Assembly (NCBI GenBank): GCA_035938265.1
Contig: DASZHA010000093.1
Span: 1-24,156, forward strand
DNA from: DASZHA01 sp035938265
GTDB taxonomy: Bacteria > Chloroflexota > Dormibacteria > DASZGP01
Direction: 5' to 3'
DNA: 24,156 nucleotides
Part shown: piece by piece, positions 1 through 7,423 of the stretch
Numbering within the stretch: position 1 is the first letter of the stretch
Layout of the letters: each line of letters starts with the position of its first letter
Translations under genes and position numbers: made by a program
Notes under the pieces: model-generated
Database searches by the model: none
What the model saw: the letters and a program-made list of their open reading frames with translations, nothing else
What the model was told of the DNA's origin: nothing

Positions 1-190
1 CCGGCAGAATGTTGAGCACATTGCCGTAGTCATTGGCCCTGTAGGCGGTCGCGTCAGCCGCGGCCGGGGCGACACTCGACAGCGCCAGCATCGCGACCGC
101 CATGGCGAGCAACGCCAGCAGCGCATAGCGCGCTCCGCCACCTTCGCCAATGTGCGCGCGGATTCCCCCCGGCCCCGCCCCGAACCGCAT
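1..190 (-). CDS. Probable secreted penicillin acylase family protein, N-terminal fragment
   Basis: Only the first 63 codons are present; the gene runs off the left edge. The ATG at 190 opens a frame with a short basic N-region, a hydrophobic stretch (ALLALLAMAVAMLALSSV) and an Ala-rich cleavage region (APAAADA), which together form a clear export signal. Just after the predicted cleavage site is YRANDYGNVLNILP. A Tyr/Asn-Asp-Tyr-Gly followed by NILPPG-like text is, from memory, typical of the mature N-terminus of actinobacterial penicillin acylase (Ntn-hydrolase) proteins, which cleave amide bonds outside the cell. The signal peptide is seen directly; the family call rests on about 15 residues and is an inference. 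The ATG is preceded at exactly 6 nt by TATCAT, which supports this start and suggests a leaderless mRNA. The gene is divergent from the secreted protein gene starting at 261. Confidence 0.55.
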   Translation of the reverse strand, partial: MRFGAGPGGIRAHIGEGGGARYALLALLAMAVAMLALSSVAPAAADATAYRANDYGNVLNILP

Positions 191-196
191 CGGCAG

Positions 197-202
197 ATGA
201 TA
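197..202 (-). promoter_or_regulatory. -10 box (TATCAT) for a leaderless transcript
   Basis: On the minus strand TATCAT is followed by 6 nt and then the ATG at 190. With a usual 6-7 nt discriminator, transcription would begin at the A of the start codon. There is no Shine-Dalgarno sequence. No good -35 hexamer is visible. Confidence 0.5.
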
Positions 203-248
203 ACGCGTTCTAGTACGGTCGCGGCAACGGTCGATCGCGGCGCTGTAG

Positions 249-254
249 TAGCGT
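249..254 (+). promoter_or_regulatory. -10 box (TAGCGT) for a leaderless transcript
   Basis: TAGCGT fits TAnnnT and ends 6 nt before the GTG start at 261, the same geometry as the divergent gene's TATCAT. The first ATG in between, at 255, meets a stop after two codons, so GTG 261 is the usable start. Confidence 0.45.
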
Positions 255-260
255 GATGCC

Positions 261-2117
261 GTGACACGGCGGGCGGGTGTCTTGCTGGCGCTGCTGTCGG
301 CGGCGCTGTGGGGGCTGCTGACTCCTGCCGGCGCCATGGCCCAGCCTGGCGACCCGGGGCCCGACCCCAGCGGCAACAACGGGCAGTCTCACATCGATGG
401 TTGCACCCGGGAGCCGGGGCAGCTGATCCACGGCGAATCGCCTTCCTGGGTTTACGTCTACGACGACCACACCAACCCCGCACTGCCGGCTCCACAGCAC
501 ATGACGGGCACGGTGCAGGTGTCGGACTACAAGACCGGCGCGATCGGGAACCCACTGGTTGAGGCGGTCCATCCCTCTGGTGACGACCTTCCCTCAGGCC
601 ATGACGACTACGACCTCAACGTCAACATCATTCCCGACCCGGCCTACCGCAAGTTCCTGGGTGGTCACCTGGATGCCGACCTGACCAAGCGCACCGGCAA
701 CTTCGCCGCCAACGGCGAGGACTTCGGCGCGGTCCACAGCGAGCTCCAGGGCAACGTCATCCCCAAGTCGCTGTGGCCCGAGGCCGGCGACCGCATCGAC
801 CTGATCGGCAACTGGGTCTGGGATTGCGGGCACTGGGGCGTCCCCACCCAGGTCTTCAGCCCCGACTACGTCCTGCCCAAGGAGGGGCAGCCGTGTCTCG
901 GCAGCCTGGCCAGCATCCCCATGGTCTTCGACCCGGCTCAATGTCATATCACCGGGGAGAGCACGGAGTTCCACCCCTGGAGGGCGATGTGGGACATCCG
1001 CGCTCAGTCGGGCAGCCCCTTCTCCGAGGCCGAGGGTTTGCTCTACGTTTCCACCAACGAGAGCCGGGCCGGCCTGGTCGAGAACTGCGCCCACATGAAC
1101 CCGCCCATCAACAACACAGCAAACCCGCTGATGAAGCTGTGCGTCCAAACCGGGGCGATCTGGCAAGACGTCAGCGGCGACTACTCGTATTACCTGCCGG
1201 CGCCCCCGAAGCCAAGCCCCGGGGCCCACCTCACCTACCACGCCGATGACCTTGGCTCCGCCGGAGGCCCGGCCCCGACGCTCACCCCTGAGGGCAATGG
1301 CGTGAGGGTCACCTTCCACCTGTCCACGGTCCAGAACCAGGCCCTCAACATGTATTACAAGGTCTTCGCCGGCTGGGACGACCTGCCATTGGGGCAGGTC
1401 CCCACTCATCTCCACGTCACCTTTGACAAGATCGCCATCAACGGTGCTCTCGATTGCCCGCTGCTGCAGGGCGAGGTGGGATGCAGTGGCGAGTCCTTGC
1501 GCTCCAACCAGGAAACCCGGCCGCCAGGCGAGTGGAACCTCTTCTACAACGCCCAGGGCAACTGGGGCCAGTTCTTCAATGGCGAGTTCGATGTCAGCAA
1601 CGGCGACATCGTCATGCCCAACCAGTCGGTGGATGTTTACGTCCCGCCAGGCGCGGGCTGGCGGCTACTGACGCTGGGCCGGGAGTGCGACCTCCAGTTG
1701 CTGGCGACGCTGACCGGCGTGGTCAGCCCGCTCGCCTCGTGCCCAGGCAAGAACCCAACCGCCGCGCTCGAGATCGCCGACGGCAACGACGTCCCCGGCC
1801 GGGTCATCAACTACTGGAAGTCGGCTGCCGCCTCACTGGGGACCCACACCGTCGACAGCGGCACTAACAAGACCAACGACGTGACCTCGACCTGCCCGCC
1901 CGACACACACCCGCACGGTTGCTACACGCTCACCTACACCGTGTCGGCGGTCGACGACGCGGCGGCTCGGGTGCGCGTGCCAAGTCCCGCCAGCAGCCTT
2001 CCCAATACGCTGGTCCGGCCACCCACGGCGGGGGCAATGGCCGCCATCGCGGTCGGGAGCGTCGTCGTGCTCCTGCTTCTCGCCGTGCTCCCGTCTCGCC
2101 GCCGCCGCCCGGGCTGA
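261..2117 (+). CDS. Secreted, C-terminally membrane-anchored protein of unknown function
   Basis: The 618-residue product has an N-terminal signal peptide (two Arg, then LLALLSAALWGLL, likely cleaved after GAMA near residue 27). At the C-terminus, a hydrophobic segment near residues 590-612 is followed by an Arg-rich tail (RRRRPG). This is a type I layout with nearly the whole chain outside the cytoplasm. In the middle are NWVWDCGHWG (184-193) and, about 45 residues later, TEFHPWRAMW (235-244). Paired DCGH and TExHP motifs recall, from memory, uncharacterised secreted bacterial proteins that may bind metal. Several cysteines (for example 189 and residues around 215-230) could form disulfides. 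I do not recognise a named family. The GTG start is chosen because the signal peptide begins there and because of the TAGCGT box 6 nt upstream. It stands alone on the plus strand; the next gene has its own -10 box. Confidence 0.85.
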   Translation: MTRRAGVLLALLSAALWGLLTPAGAMAQPGDPGPDPSGNNGQSHIDGCTREPGQLIHGESPSWVYVYDDHTNPALPAPQHMTGTVQVSDYKTGAIGNPLVEAVHPSGDDLPSGHDDYDLNVNIIPDPAYRKFLGGHLDADLTKRTGNFAANGEDFGAVHSELQGNVIPKSLWPEAGDRIDLIGNWVWDCGHWGVPTQVFSPDYVLPKEGQPCLGSLASIPMVFDPAQCHITGESTEFHPWRAMWDIRAQSGSPFSEAEGLLYVSTNESRAGLVENCAHMNPPINNTANPLMKLCVQTGAIWQDVSGDYSYYLPAPPKPSPGAHLTYHADDLGSAGGPAPTLTPEGNGVRVTFHLSTVQNQALNMYYKVFAGWDDLPLGQVPTHLHVTFDKIAINGALDCPLLQGEVGCSGESLRSNQETRPPGEWNLFYNAQGNWGQFFNGEFDVSNGDIVMPNQSVDVYVPPGAGWRLLTLGRECDLQLLATLTGVVSPLASCPGKNPTAALEIADGNDVPGRVINYWKSAAASLGTHTVDSGTNKTNDVTSTCPPDTHPHGCYTLTYTVSAVDDAAARVRVPSPASSLPNTLVRPPTAGAMAAIAVGSVVVLLLLAVLPSRRRRPG

Positions 2118-2123
2118 CTCAAA

Positions 2124-2139
2124 GGCCGCGGCCGCGGCC
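2124..2139. repeat. 16-bp perfect GC palindrome between two genes
   Basis: GGCCGCGGCCGCGGCC is its own reverse complement. It lies 6 bp after the stop at 2117 and 4 bp before the -10 box at 2144. It could act as a factor-independent pause or terminator stem for the upstream gene (no T-tract follows), or as an operator in the spacer of the downstream promoter. It may also be a chance product of extreme GC content. Confidence 0.3.
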
Positions 2140-2143
2140 CCGG

Positions 2144-2149
2144 TATCCT
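2144..2149 (+). promoter_or_regulatory. -10 box (TATCCT) for a leaderless transcript
   Basis: TATCCT fits TAnnnT and is followed by 7 nt and then the GTG at 2157. No Shine-Dalgarno sequence precedes that GTG. It would drive the channel-like gene and the two downstream transporter genes. Confidence 0.45.
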
Positions 2150-2156
2150 GCTGCCA

Positions 2157-3278
2157 GTGCAGTACGCCCTGATCGCGCTCAAGGTGCTGGCCTTCGCCTT
2201 CGGCGCGTACGTGGTCTACGCCACCGGGATGTCGGCGATCGTCACCTTCGTCCTGCCCCGCGCCGCCCAGACCCGGATCTCGAGGATGGTATTCATCGCG
2301 GTGCGCAACCTCCTCGACCTGGTGGCGCCACCCAGCCGGGACTACCACGAGCGCGACCGCCTCTTCGCCATGCAGGCACCACTGAGCCTCGTCCTTCTGC
2401 CCGTGGTCTGGCTGCTGCTGATCCTTGGCGCCTTCACCCTGATGTACTGGGCCATCGTGGGCGACCTCAGGGAGGCGTTCATCACCAGCGGCTCCTCGAT
2501 GTTGACCCTCGGCTTCGCCCGCCCCGACCGGCTCTCGACCACCGCGCTGAGCTTCGCCCAGGCGGCGATGGGGCTGGGCCTGGTGGCCCTGCTGATCAGT
2601 TACCTGCCGACCATCTACGCCGGCTTCAGCCGGCGCGAGACCCTGGTCGCCCTGCTCGAAGCCCTGGCGGGGTCGCCGCCAACGCCGGCAACGCTCCTGG
2701 CACGGACCCACCGCATTGGCTACACCGACCGCCTTGACGAGCTCTGGCGCGCCTGGGAGGTCTGGTTCGCCGACATCGAGGAGAGCCACACCTCCCTGTC
2801 TGCGGTGGTCTTCTTCCGCTCCCCGGATCCCGACCGCTCGTGGGTCACCGCCGCGGGCTGCGTGCTCGACACCGCGGCCCTGCTGACCTCCACCGTCGAC
2901 CGCCCCCGCAGCCCTGAGGCCCAGCTCTGCATCCGCGCCGGGTTCGTCGCGCTCCGCCGCATCACCGATTTCTTCGGCTACCCCCACAACGACGAGCCGA
3001 CACCCGACGACCCCATCGCCGTCACCCGCGAGGAGTTCGACGCCGTCTGCGAGGAGCTGGCGACGGCGGGCCTGCCGCTGCTGGCGGACCGCGACCAGTG
3101 CTGGCGCGACTTCAAGGGCTGGCGCGTCAACTACGACACCGTGTTGCGCTTCCTCGCCGGCGTGACAACCGCGCCGCCACACCCATGGTCAGGCGACCGG
3201 GCGATCGGCTTCAAGTCGCCGCCCTTCTGGATGGCGTGGCGCCTGACCCAGACCCGCCACCGGCACCGGCAGAGCTAA
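2157..3278 (+). CDS. Multi-pass membrane protein with ion-channel-like pore segment
   Basis: The 373-residue product has hydrophobic spans at roughly residues 3-32, 77-104 and 136-155. Between the second and third lies ITSGSSMLTLGFA (about 112-124). This two-helix-plus-re-entrant-loop layout resembles the two-TM pore module (Ion_trans_2) of potassium channels, with TLGFA where a channel would have TVGYG; the final filter glycine is Ala. The C-terminal 210 or so residues are soluble, acidic and Trp-rich and include SPDPDRSW (about 222-229); I see no RCK or cyclic-nucleotide domain. It could be a divergent channel or a sensor using the same fold. The GTG start is 7 nt after a TATCCT box. It is 6 nt upstream of the LivH-type gene, so the three genes to 6142 probably form one operon; a functional link to solute uptake is inference only. 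Confidence 0.75.
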   Translation: MQYALIALKVLAFAFGAYVVYATGMSAIVTFVLPRAAQTRISRMVFIAVRNLLDLVAPPSRDYHERDRLFAMQAPLSLVLLPVVWLLLILGAFTLMYWAIVGDLREAFITSGSSMLTLGFARPDRLSTTALSFAQAAMGLGLVALLISYLPTIYAGFSRRETLVALLEALAGSPPTPATLLARTHRIGYTDRLDELWRAWEVWFADIEESHTSLSAVVFFRSPDPDRSWVTAAGCVLDTAALLTSTVDRPRSPEAQLCIRAGFVALRRITDFFGYPHNDEPTPDDPIAVTREEFDAVCEELATAGLPLLADRDQCWRDFKGWRVNYDTVLRFLAGVTTAPPHPWSGDRAIGFKSPPFWMAWRLTQTRHRHRQS

Positions 3279-3284
3279 GCCCCA

Positions 3285-4259
3285 ATGAGCGCCGGCCTCC
3301 TGCTCCAGGTGCTGGTTGCCGGCCTGGCCGCCGGCGTCCTCTACGGCCTCCTGGGCGCTGGCTACAGCCTGGTCTACCGCATGAGTGGTGTCCTCAACTT
3401 CGCCCACGGCGAGATGGTGGTGCTGGCGATGTTCGCCTTCCTGCTGCCCATCGGGAGCGGCGCGGCGGTCGCCGTCACCTCACCATCGCCGCTGCTGCTG
3501 CTTCTGGCGTTGCTCTTCGCGGTGGTCGTCACCGTGGCGGCCTCGATCGCCCTGTTTCGCTTTGGCATCCGGCCGTTCACCTCCCGGGGATCCGTGGTCG
3601 GCTGGATCGCGGCCAGCGCCGCGGCCGGGCTCCTGGTCCGCAGCGTGGTCGGCTTTCTCTTCCCCGCCGAGGCCTACAGCGTCCCTGACCTGCTCCCGAC
3701 GGGGATCCTGCCCGGCCAGGGGTTGGTCAGCCTTCCCGGCGGTGGTGTGCTCAACCTGCGCGACGTCATCGTGTTTGCCATCGCGGCGGTGGTGGCGATC
3801 GGTTTCGACCGCTGGCTGGCGCTAAGCGGCACCGGGCGGGCGATGCAGGCGGCCGCCGACGCCCCCGATGCCGCCCGCCTGGTCGGCATCTCTCCGGAGC
3901 GGCTGGCGCTGCTGGCCTTCGCCGTCGGGGGGCTGCTGGTGGCGGTGGCCGCGGTGCTGGTCGCGCCCAGCCGGCCGATCAGCATCGGACTCGGCATCCT
4001 GCTGGGGCTCAAGGGCGTCGCCGCCGCGGTCACCGGGCGGCTTGGCTCGGCCCGCGGCGCCATCATCGCCGGCCTTGGCATCGGCGTGGTGGAATCCCTG
4101 CTGGGCAACCTCTCGGTTCCGCCCCTGGCCCTGGGCGCGCTGCAGCTGCCGCGCCTCGACCTCGACCCCTTGCGCGACCTGTTCGCCCTGGCCCTGCTGG
4201 TCGTGCTCCTGGCGCTGGCGCCGGCGCGGTTGGGCGGCGCCGAGGAGCGGTTGGACTGA
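3285..4259 (+). CDS. livH: Branched-chain amino acid-type ABC transporter permease, LivH family
   Basis: This 324-residue inner-membrane permease belongs to the LivH/BPD_transp_2 family. Diagnostic text is GVLYGLLGAGYSLVYRMSGVL near residues 17-37, followed at once by NFAHGEMVVL; the N-F-A-H-G-E motif is typical of LivH and UrtB. About eight hydrophobic spans follow, with the usual second-half features (GTGRAMQAAADAPDAARLVG near 183-202, the cytoplasmic coupling loop that contacts the ATPase). Length is near the family norm of 290-310. The ATG lies 6 nt after the previous stop, and its own TGA (4257-4259) overlaps the ATG of the next gene, indicating translational coupling. Substrate cannot be read from sequence: LivH relatives move branched-chain amino acids, urea, short amides or aromatic acids, and no substrate-binding protein lies in the window. 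Confidence 0.9.
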   Translation: MSAGLLLQVLVAGLAAGVLYGLLGAGYSLVYRMSGVLNFAHGEMVVLAMFAFLLPIGSGAAVAVTSPSPLLLLLALLFAVVVTVAASIALFRFGIRPFTSRGSVVGWIAASAAAGLLVRSVVGFLFPAEAYSVPDLLPTGILPGQGLVSLPGGGVLNLRDVIVFAIAAVVAIGFDRWLALSGTGRAMQAAADAPDAARLVGISPERLALLAFAVGGLLVAVAAVLVAPSRPISIGLGILLGLKGVAAAVTGRLGSARGAIIAGLGIGVVESLLGNLSVPPLALGALQLPRLDLDPLRDLFALALLVVLLALAPARLGGAEERLD

Positions 4260-6142
4260 TGGCCGGCCCCTGGCAACCGCTGGTTGATCGCATCTACGGC
4301 CCGCGTCGCCCCGGCGCCCTGGCCGATGCGGTTGGCGACGCGCGGCGCTGGGCGCGCGGTGACCGCGCCCTGGCTCTCGGCGGGGCCGCCCTGGTCCTGG
4401 CCGCGGCGGTCCTCATCGTCGGCGACGTCCGCACCGTGGCCCGGGCCGGCGCCGGCGTCTACACCATCGTCGCCCTCTACGGCCTCTGGCTGGTCGTCGT
4501 CCAGACCGGGCAGCCGTCCCTGGGCCACGCCGCCTTCCTGGGCATCGGCGCCTACGCCACGGCTTACCTGCGGTTGAGCCTGGGGCTGGACGGGCTCACG
4601 TCGCTTGCGATCTCGGCGATCGCCTGCGGTGGGGTGGGATGGCTCCTGGGCCGGGGCACGTCCCGGCTCAAGCCGGCGTTCGTCGCGCTGGCGACGTGGG
4701 CCTTCGGCTGGCTTGCGATCCTCCTGGTGACAGCCTTCCCGGCGCAGAGCGGCGGCGGCGGGGGGATCGCGCTGCGAGCGCCGCTCGAGGTCCGCCTCGA
4801 CGCCCTGGGCCTTGACCTGCGCTTCAACGACGCCGGCCACCTGGTGGCTGGCGTAGCCATCCTGGTGGCGGCCATGCTGCTGCTGCGTTCGGCGCAACGC
4901 TCGGCCATCGGCAGGGGATGGGCGTCGGTGCGTCAGCACCCGGGAATGGCCGCGGCGATAGGGTATGACGTGGCTGCCATCCGCCGTCGCGCGCTGGCTT
5001 GGGGTGGGGCCGTGGCCGGCCTCGCCGGCTCATTGGCGGCCCAGGCCTCTGGCGTCGTCGACCCCGCCGCCTACAGCCCCCTGGTCTCCCTGCAGCTGTT
5101 TGCCGCGGTGTTGATCGGCGTTCCCGCCGGCTTCCTCGGACCCGTCGTCGGCTACACCATCACCGTGCTGCTGCCCCAGCTCCTTATCGGCGCCACCGGG
5201 GCGCCATCCGACAGCCGGCTCCAGGGAATCGTGGTCGCGGTGCTGACGATCGTCGCCCTGACCGTGAGCCTCAGCTGGCGGCGGTCACCGCTGCCCGCCG
5301 CGGCGAACGCCGAGCCGGAGCAAGCCGCGACGGGGACCGGCGATGCCCGCGCAGCGTCGCGCCCGCCGGCGGCAGGCGTCCCTGCCCTTGAAGTGCGTGG
5401 CGTCGACCGCGCCTTTGGTGGCGTCCAGGCCCTGGGCGACGTCTCGCTGTCGGTGGCAGCGGGTGAGGTGCACGCCCTGATCGGGCCCAACGGGTCGGGC
5501 AAGTCCACCTTATTGCGCTGCATCGCGGGCACGATCGCCCCTGATCGGGGCGAGGTCCTCGTCGGTGGCCGCTCGATTGCCGGCCTCGACGCGCCGGCCC
5601 GCGTGGCCGCCGGCGTGGCGCGGACCTTCCAGCGGCCGGTGGCGTTCGGCCAGACGTCCCCCCAGGAGCAGGTCCTGGCCGCGGTCCGCCGCGGACCGGG
5701 CGGCTGGGGCTGGCTGCGAGCGGTGGCCAAGACACCGTCGTACCGGGTGTCCGAGCGGCAGGATCGCGGTACCGCGCTGGCCACGCTGAGGCGGCTGGAC
5801 CTGGCGGCCGGCGCCGGTGGCGATGTCGCTGGCCTGAATTCTGGCGAGCTGCGCCGCCTCCAGGTGGCAATCGCCCTCGCCAGCAGGCCATCGGTGCTGC
5901 TGCTCGACGAGCCCGCCGCCGGCATGGACGTGGCCGAGCGCGCAGACTTCGCCCGCACTTTGCGGAGCCTTGCCGAGGAGGGCCTCGCGGTGCTGGTGGT
6001 GGACCATGACCTGGGCTTCGTCCGCGAGGTCGCCGACCGGGCCACCGTGCTGGTCGGCGGCGCGGTCCTCGCCACTGGCAAGACGAGCGAGGTTGTGCGC
6101 GACAGCTCTGTGCGACGCGCCTACCTCGGCAGGGAAGGCTGA
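4259..6142 (+). CDS. Fused LivM permease and LivG ATPase of an ABC importer
   Basis: The 627-residue protein joins two subunits that are usually separate. Residues about 35-343 form a LivM-type permease: GQPSLGHAAFLGIGAYATAY near 84-103 matches the LivM GQxSLGHAAFxGIGAYA motif, and the coupling-loop region (RSAIGRGWASVRQHPGMAAA) precedes the last spans. Residues 344-375 are an Ala/Pro-rich linker. Residues 376-627 form an ABC ATPase: Walker A GPNGSGKST (409-417), Walker B VLLLDEP (D550, E551) and switch histidine H583 in VVDHD. The signature is LNSGE (526-530), where LivG usually has LSYGQ. The permease half probably pairs with LivH from the preceding gene. A LivF second ATPase and a LivK binding protein are not nearby, so they must be elsewhere or the ATPase half must homodimerise. 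The start overlaps the livH stop by one base. Confidence 0.9.
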   Translation: MAGPWQPLVDRIYGPRRPGALADAVGDARRWARGDRALALGGAALVLAAAVLIVGDVRTVARAGAGVYTIVALYGLWLVVVQTGQPSLGHAAFLGIGAYATAYLRLSLGLDGLTSLAISAIACGGVGWLLGRGTSRLKPAFVALATWAFGWLAILLVTAFPAQSGGGGGIALRAPLEVRLDALGLDLRFNDAGHLVAGVAILVAAMLLLRSAQRSAIGRGWASVRQHPGMAAAIGYDVAAIRRRALAWGGAVAGLAGSLAAQASGVVDPAAYSPLVSLQLFAAVLIGVPAGFLGPVVGYTITVLLPQLLIGATGAPSDSRLQGIVVAVLTIVALTVSLSWRRSPLPAAANAEPEQAATGTGDARAASRPPAAGVPALEVRGVDRAFGGVQALGDVSLSVAAGEVHALIGPNGSGKSTLLRCIAGTIAPDRGEVLVGGRSIAGLDAPARVAAGVARTFQRPVAFGQTSPQEQVLAAVRRGPGGWGWLRAVAKTPSYRVSERQDRGTALATLRRLDLAAGAGGDVAGLNSGELRRLQVAIALASRPSVLLLDEPAAGMDVAERADFARTLRSLAEEGLAVLVVDHDLGFVREVADRATVLVGGAVLATGKTSEVVRDSSVRRAYLGREG

Positions 6143-6166
6143 GCGCGAAGGGTCGGGCGGGGGCAG

Positions 6167-7402
6167 TCAATTACGCGACCACGCCCACCAGGCGTTGGCC
6201 CCGACCACCAGCGCGCCGACGGCCACCAGCGCAATTGCCCATGGCTGCGGCGCCGGCAGCGCCGGGGGTGGTGGGGCGGCGGCAACCACGCCCGAATCGA
6301 GCACCAGGTTGTAGCTGACCTTCTCCGGGCCGCTCCCCGGGCGGTTGATCGGCGGCGGGGCGTCCTGGACCCGGTGCAGGCTGGCGGACCCGGACTGGGC
6401 CTTGAGGCTGAGCTGCTCCAGCGTGGTGGGGTCGGCCGCAGCGATGTACTGGTCCCAGGCGCCGCCACCCGGAGGCGTGAACACCGCTGACGGGAGCGGC
6501 TGGACTTGGACGTTGAAGTCCAGCCCTGGCATTCGTAAGCGGTCCGAGTGGAACGTCACCTCCAGGCTGGCGTCAGCGCCGGAGGTTGTGTCCGCCGGCA
6601 GCAGGACGCGCCACCTCAGCCTGGTCCCCCGTTCGTCGCGGGTGACGGTGGCGCCACGCGCCTCGCCGACGTTCGCCCCCGGGTCGAGCTGGGCTGTGAC
6701 GTCGATGGCGAGGGGCACGAAGACCGGCTGCTCGATCGACATGGCGCCGGCCCCCGCCGTCACCGGGATGGTTGCCGGCAACGGGTACAGCGCCCCCAGG
6801 TCGGTCTCAGGGGTGTAGATCCCGGGGACCCCCTTTAGCGCCTCGAGGACCCGCGTCAGGGCGGCGGGCTCGGGCTGCCCCCGCAGGAAGGCCTGGTTCT
6901 GGCCGGTGAAGTTGTGGATGGCGATGCTCTCCCGGAAGTCGCCGGCGCTGCCCGCGGCGGACCGCGGGTCGATCTCCCGGTTGCCGGCGAAGTATTTGAT
7001 GTCGAGGCGGAGCGGCAGGGTGGACGAGTAGCGCCCGACGTCGAGGCCCGCCTCGGCGGCCAGCAGCTTCTTCCCCTCGACGTGCCCCTGGAAGGTGACG
7101 TGGCCATCCTGGAGGCTGGGTGTCGCGTCGCCGCCGAGGTCGACCACGTCCAGCACGGGGCCCGGCATTATCACCACGAAGTCGCCCCGCCCGGCGAGCT
7201 GAAGCAGGACGTCACTGCGCATAGAAACCACGTGGCCGTCGGGAGCGAGCTTTGCCAGCACCCGCTCGTCGTCGTCGACAAATGACGGCAACACGCTGCC
7301 AGGGGCCGGCAGGGCAGGCGCCTGGGGGTAGGGGGCGATGGGGGCCAGCAGGGGCGCCGCGGACAGCACCCACAGGGCAAGTTGGGCGGCTCGCATTTGC
7401 AT
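6167..7402 (-). CDS. Exported protein with C-terminal membrane anchor, unknown function
   Basis: Starting at ATG 7402 the product is 411 residues. The N-terminus (MQMRAAQLALWVLSAAPLLA) is a signal peptide. The body is rich in beta-prone sequence, with no motif I recognise. Near the C-terminus a Pro/Ala linker leads into a hydrophobic span (WAIALVAVGALVVGANAWWAW) ending in SRN, so it is a type I anchored extracytoplasmic protein. An in-frame TTG at 7435 would add 11 residues, and an ATG at 7396 would remove two. The TTG is unlikely because it has no Shine-Dalgarno sequence and would overlap the divergent lipoprotein start at 7424. ATG 7396 lies 7 nt after a TATACG box and may be the true leaderless start. 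Convergent with the LivM-LivG gene, 24 nt apart, with no clear terminator hairpin there. Confidence 0.75.
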   Translation of the reverse strand: MQMRAAQLALWVLSAAPLLAPIAPYPQAPALPAPGSVLPSFVDDDERVLAKLAPDGHVVSMRSDVLLQLAGRGDFVVIMPGPVLDVVDLGGDATPSLQDGHVTFQGHVEGKKLLAAEAGLDVGRYSSTLPLRLDIKYFAGNREIDPRSAAGSAGDFRESIAIHNFTGQNQAFLRGQPEPAALTRVLEALKGVPGIYTPETDLGALYPLPATIPVTAGAGAMSIEQPVFVPLAIDVTAQLDPGANVGEARGATVTRDERGTRLRWRVLLPADTTSGADASLEVTFHSDRLRMPGLDFNVQVQPLPSAVFTPPGGGAWDQYIAAADPTTLEQLSLKAQSGSASLHRVQDAPPPINRPGSGPEKVSYNLVLDSGVVAAAPPPPALPAPQPWAIALVAVGALVVGANAWWAWSRN

Positions 7403-7403
7403 G

Positions 7404-7413
7404 CGTATACGAT
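7404..7413. promoter_or_regulatory. Overlapping divergent -10 elements centred on CGTATACG
   Basis: CGTATACG (7404-7411) is a perfect palindrome in the 21-bp gap between divergent starts 7402 and 7424. On the plus strand TATACG or TACGAT (7408-7413) sits 10-12 nt before ATG 7424. On the minus strand TATACG (7409-7404) sits 7 nt before ATG 7396. The two promoters would use nearly the same melted bases and could compete. Confidence 0.35.
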
Positions 7414-7423
7414 CATCCGACTG

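Noticed and set aside
1833..3182. A 449-codon minus-strand frame
   Set aside because: It crosses two sure plus-strand genes and reads as His/Gln/Gly/Arg-rich shadow sequence.
3674..4939. A 421-codon minus-strand frame over livH and the LivM-LivG gene
   Set aside because: Antisense to clear transporter motifs; composition is Arg/Ala/Ser/Pro low-complexity.
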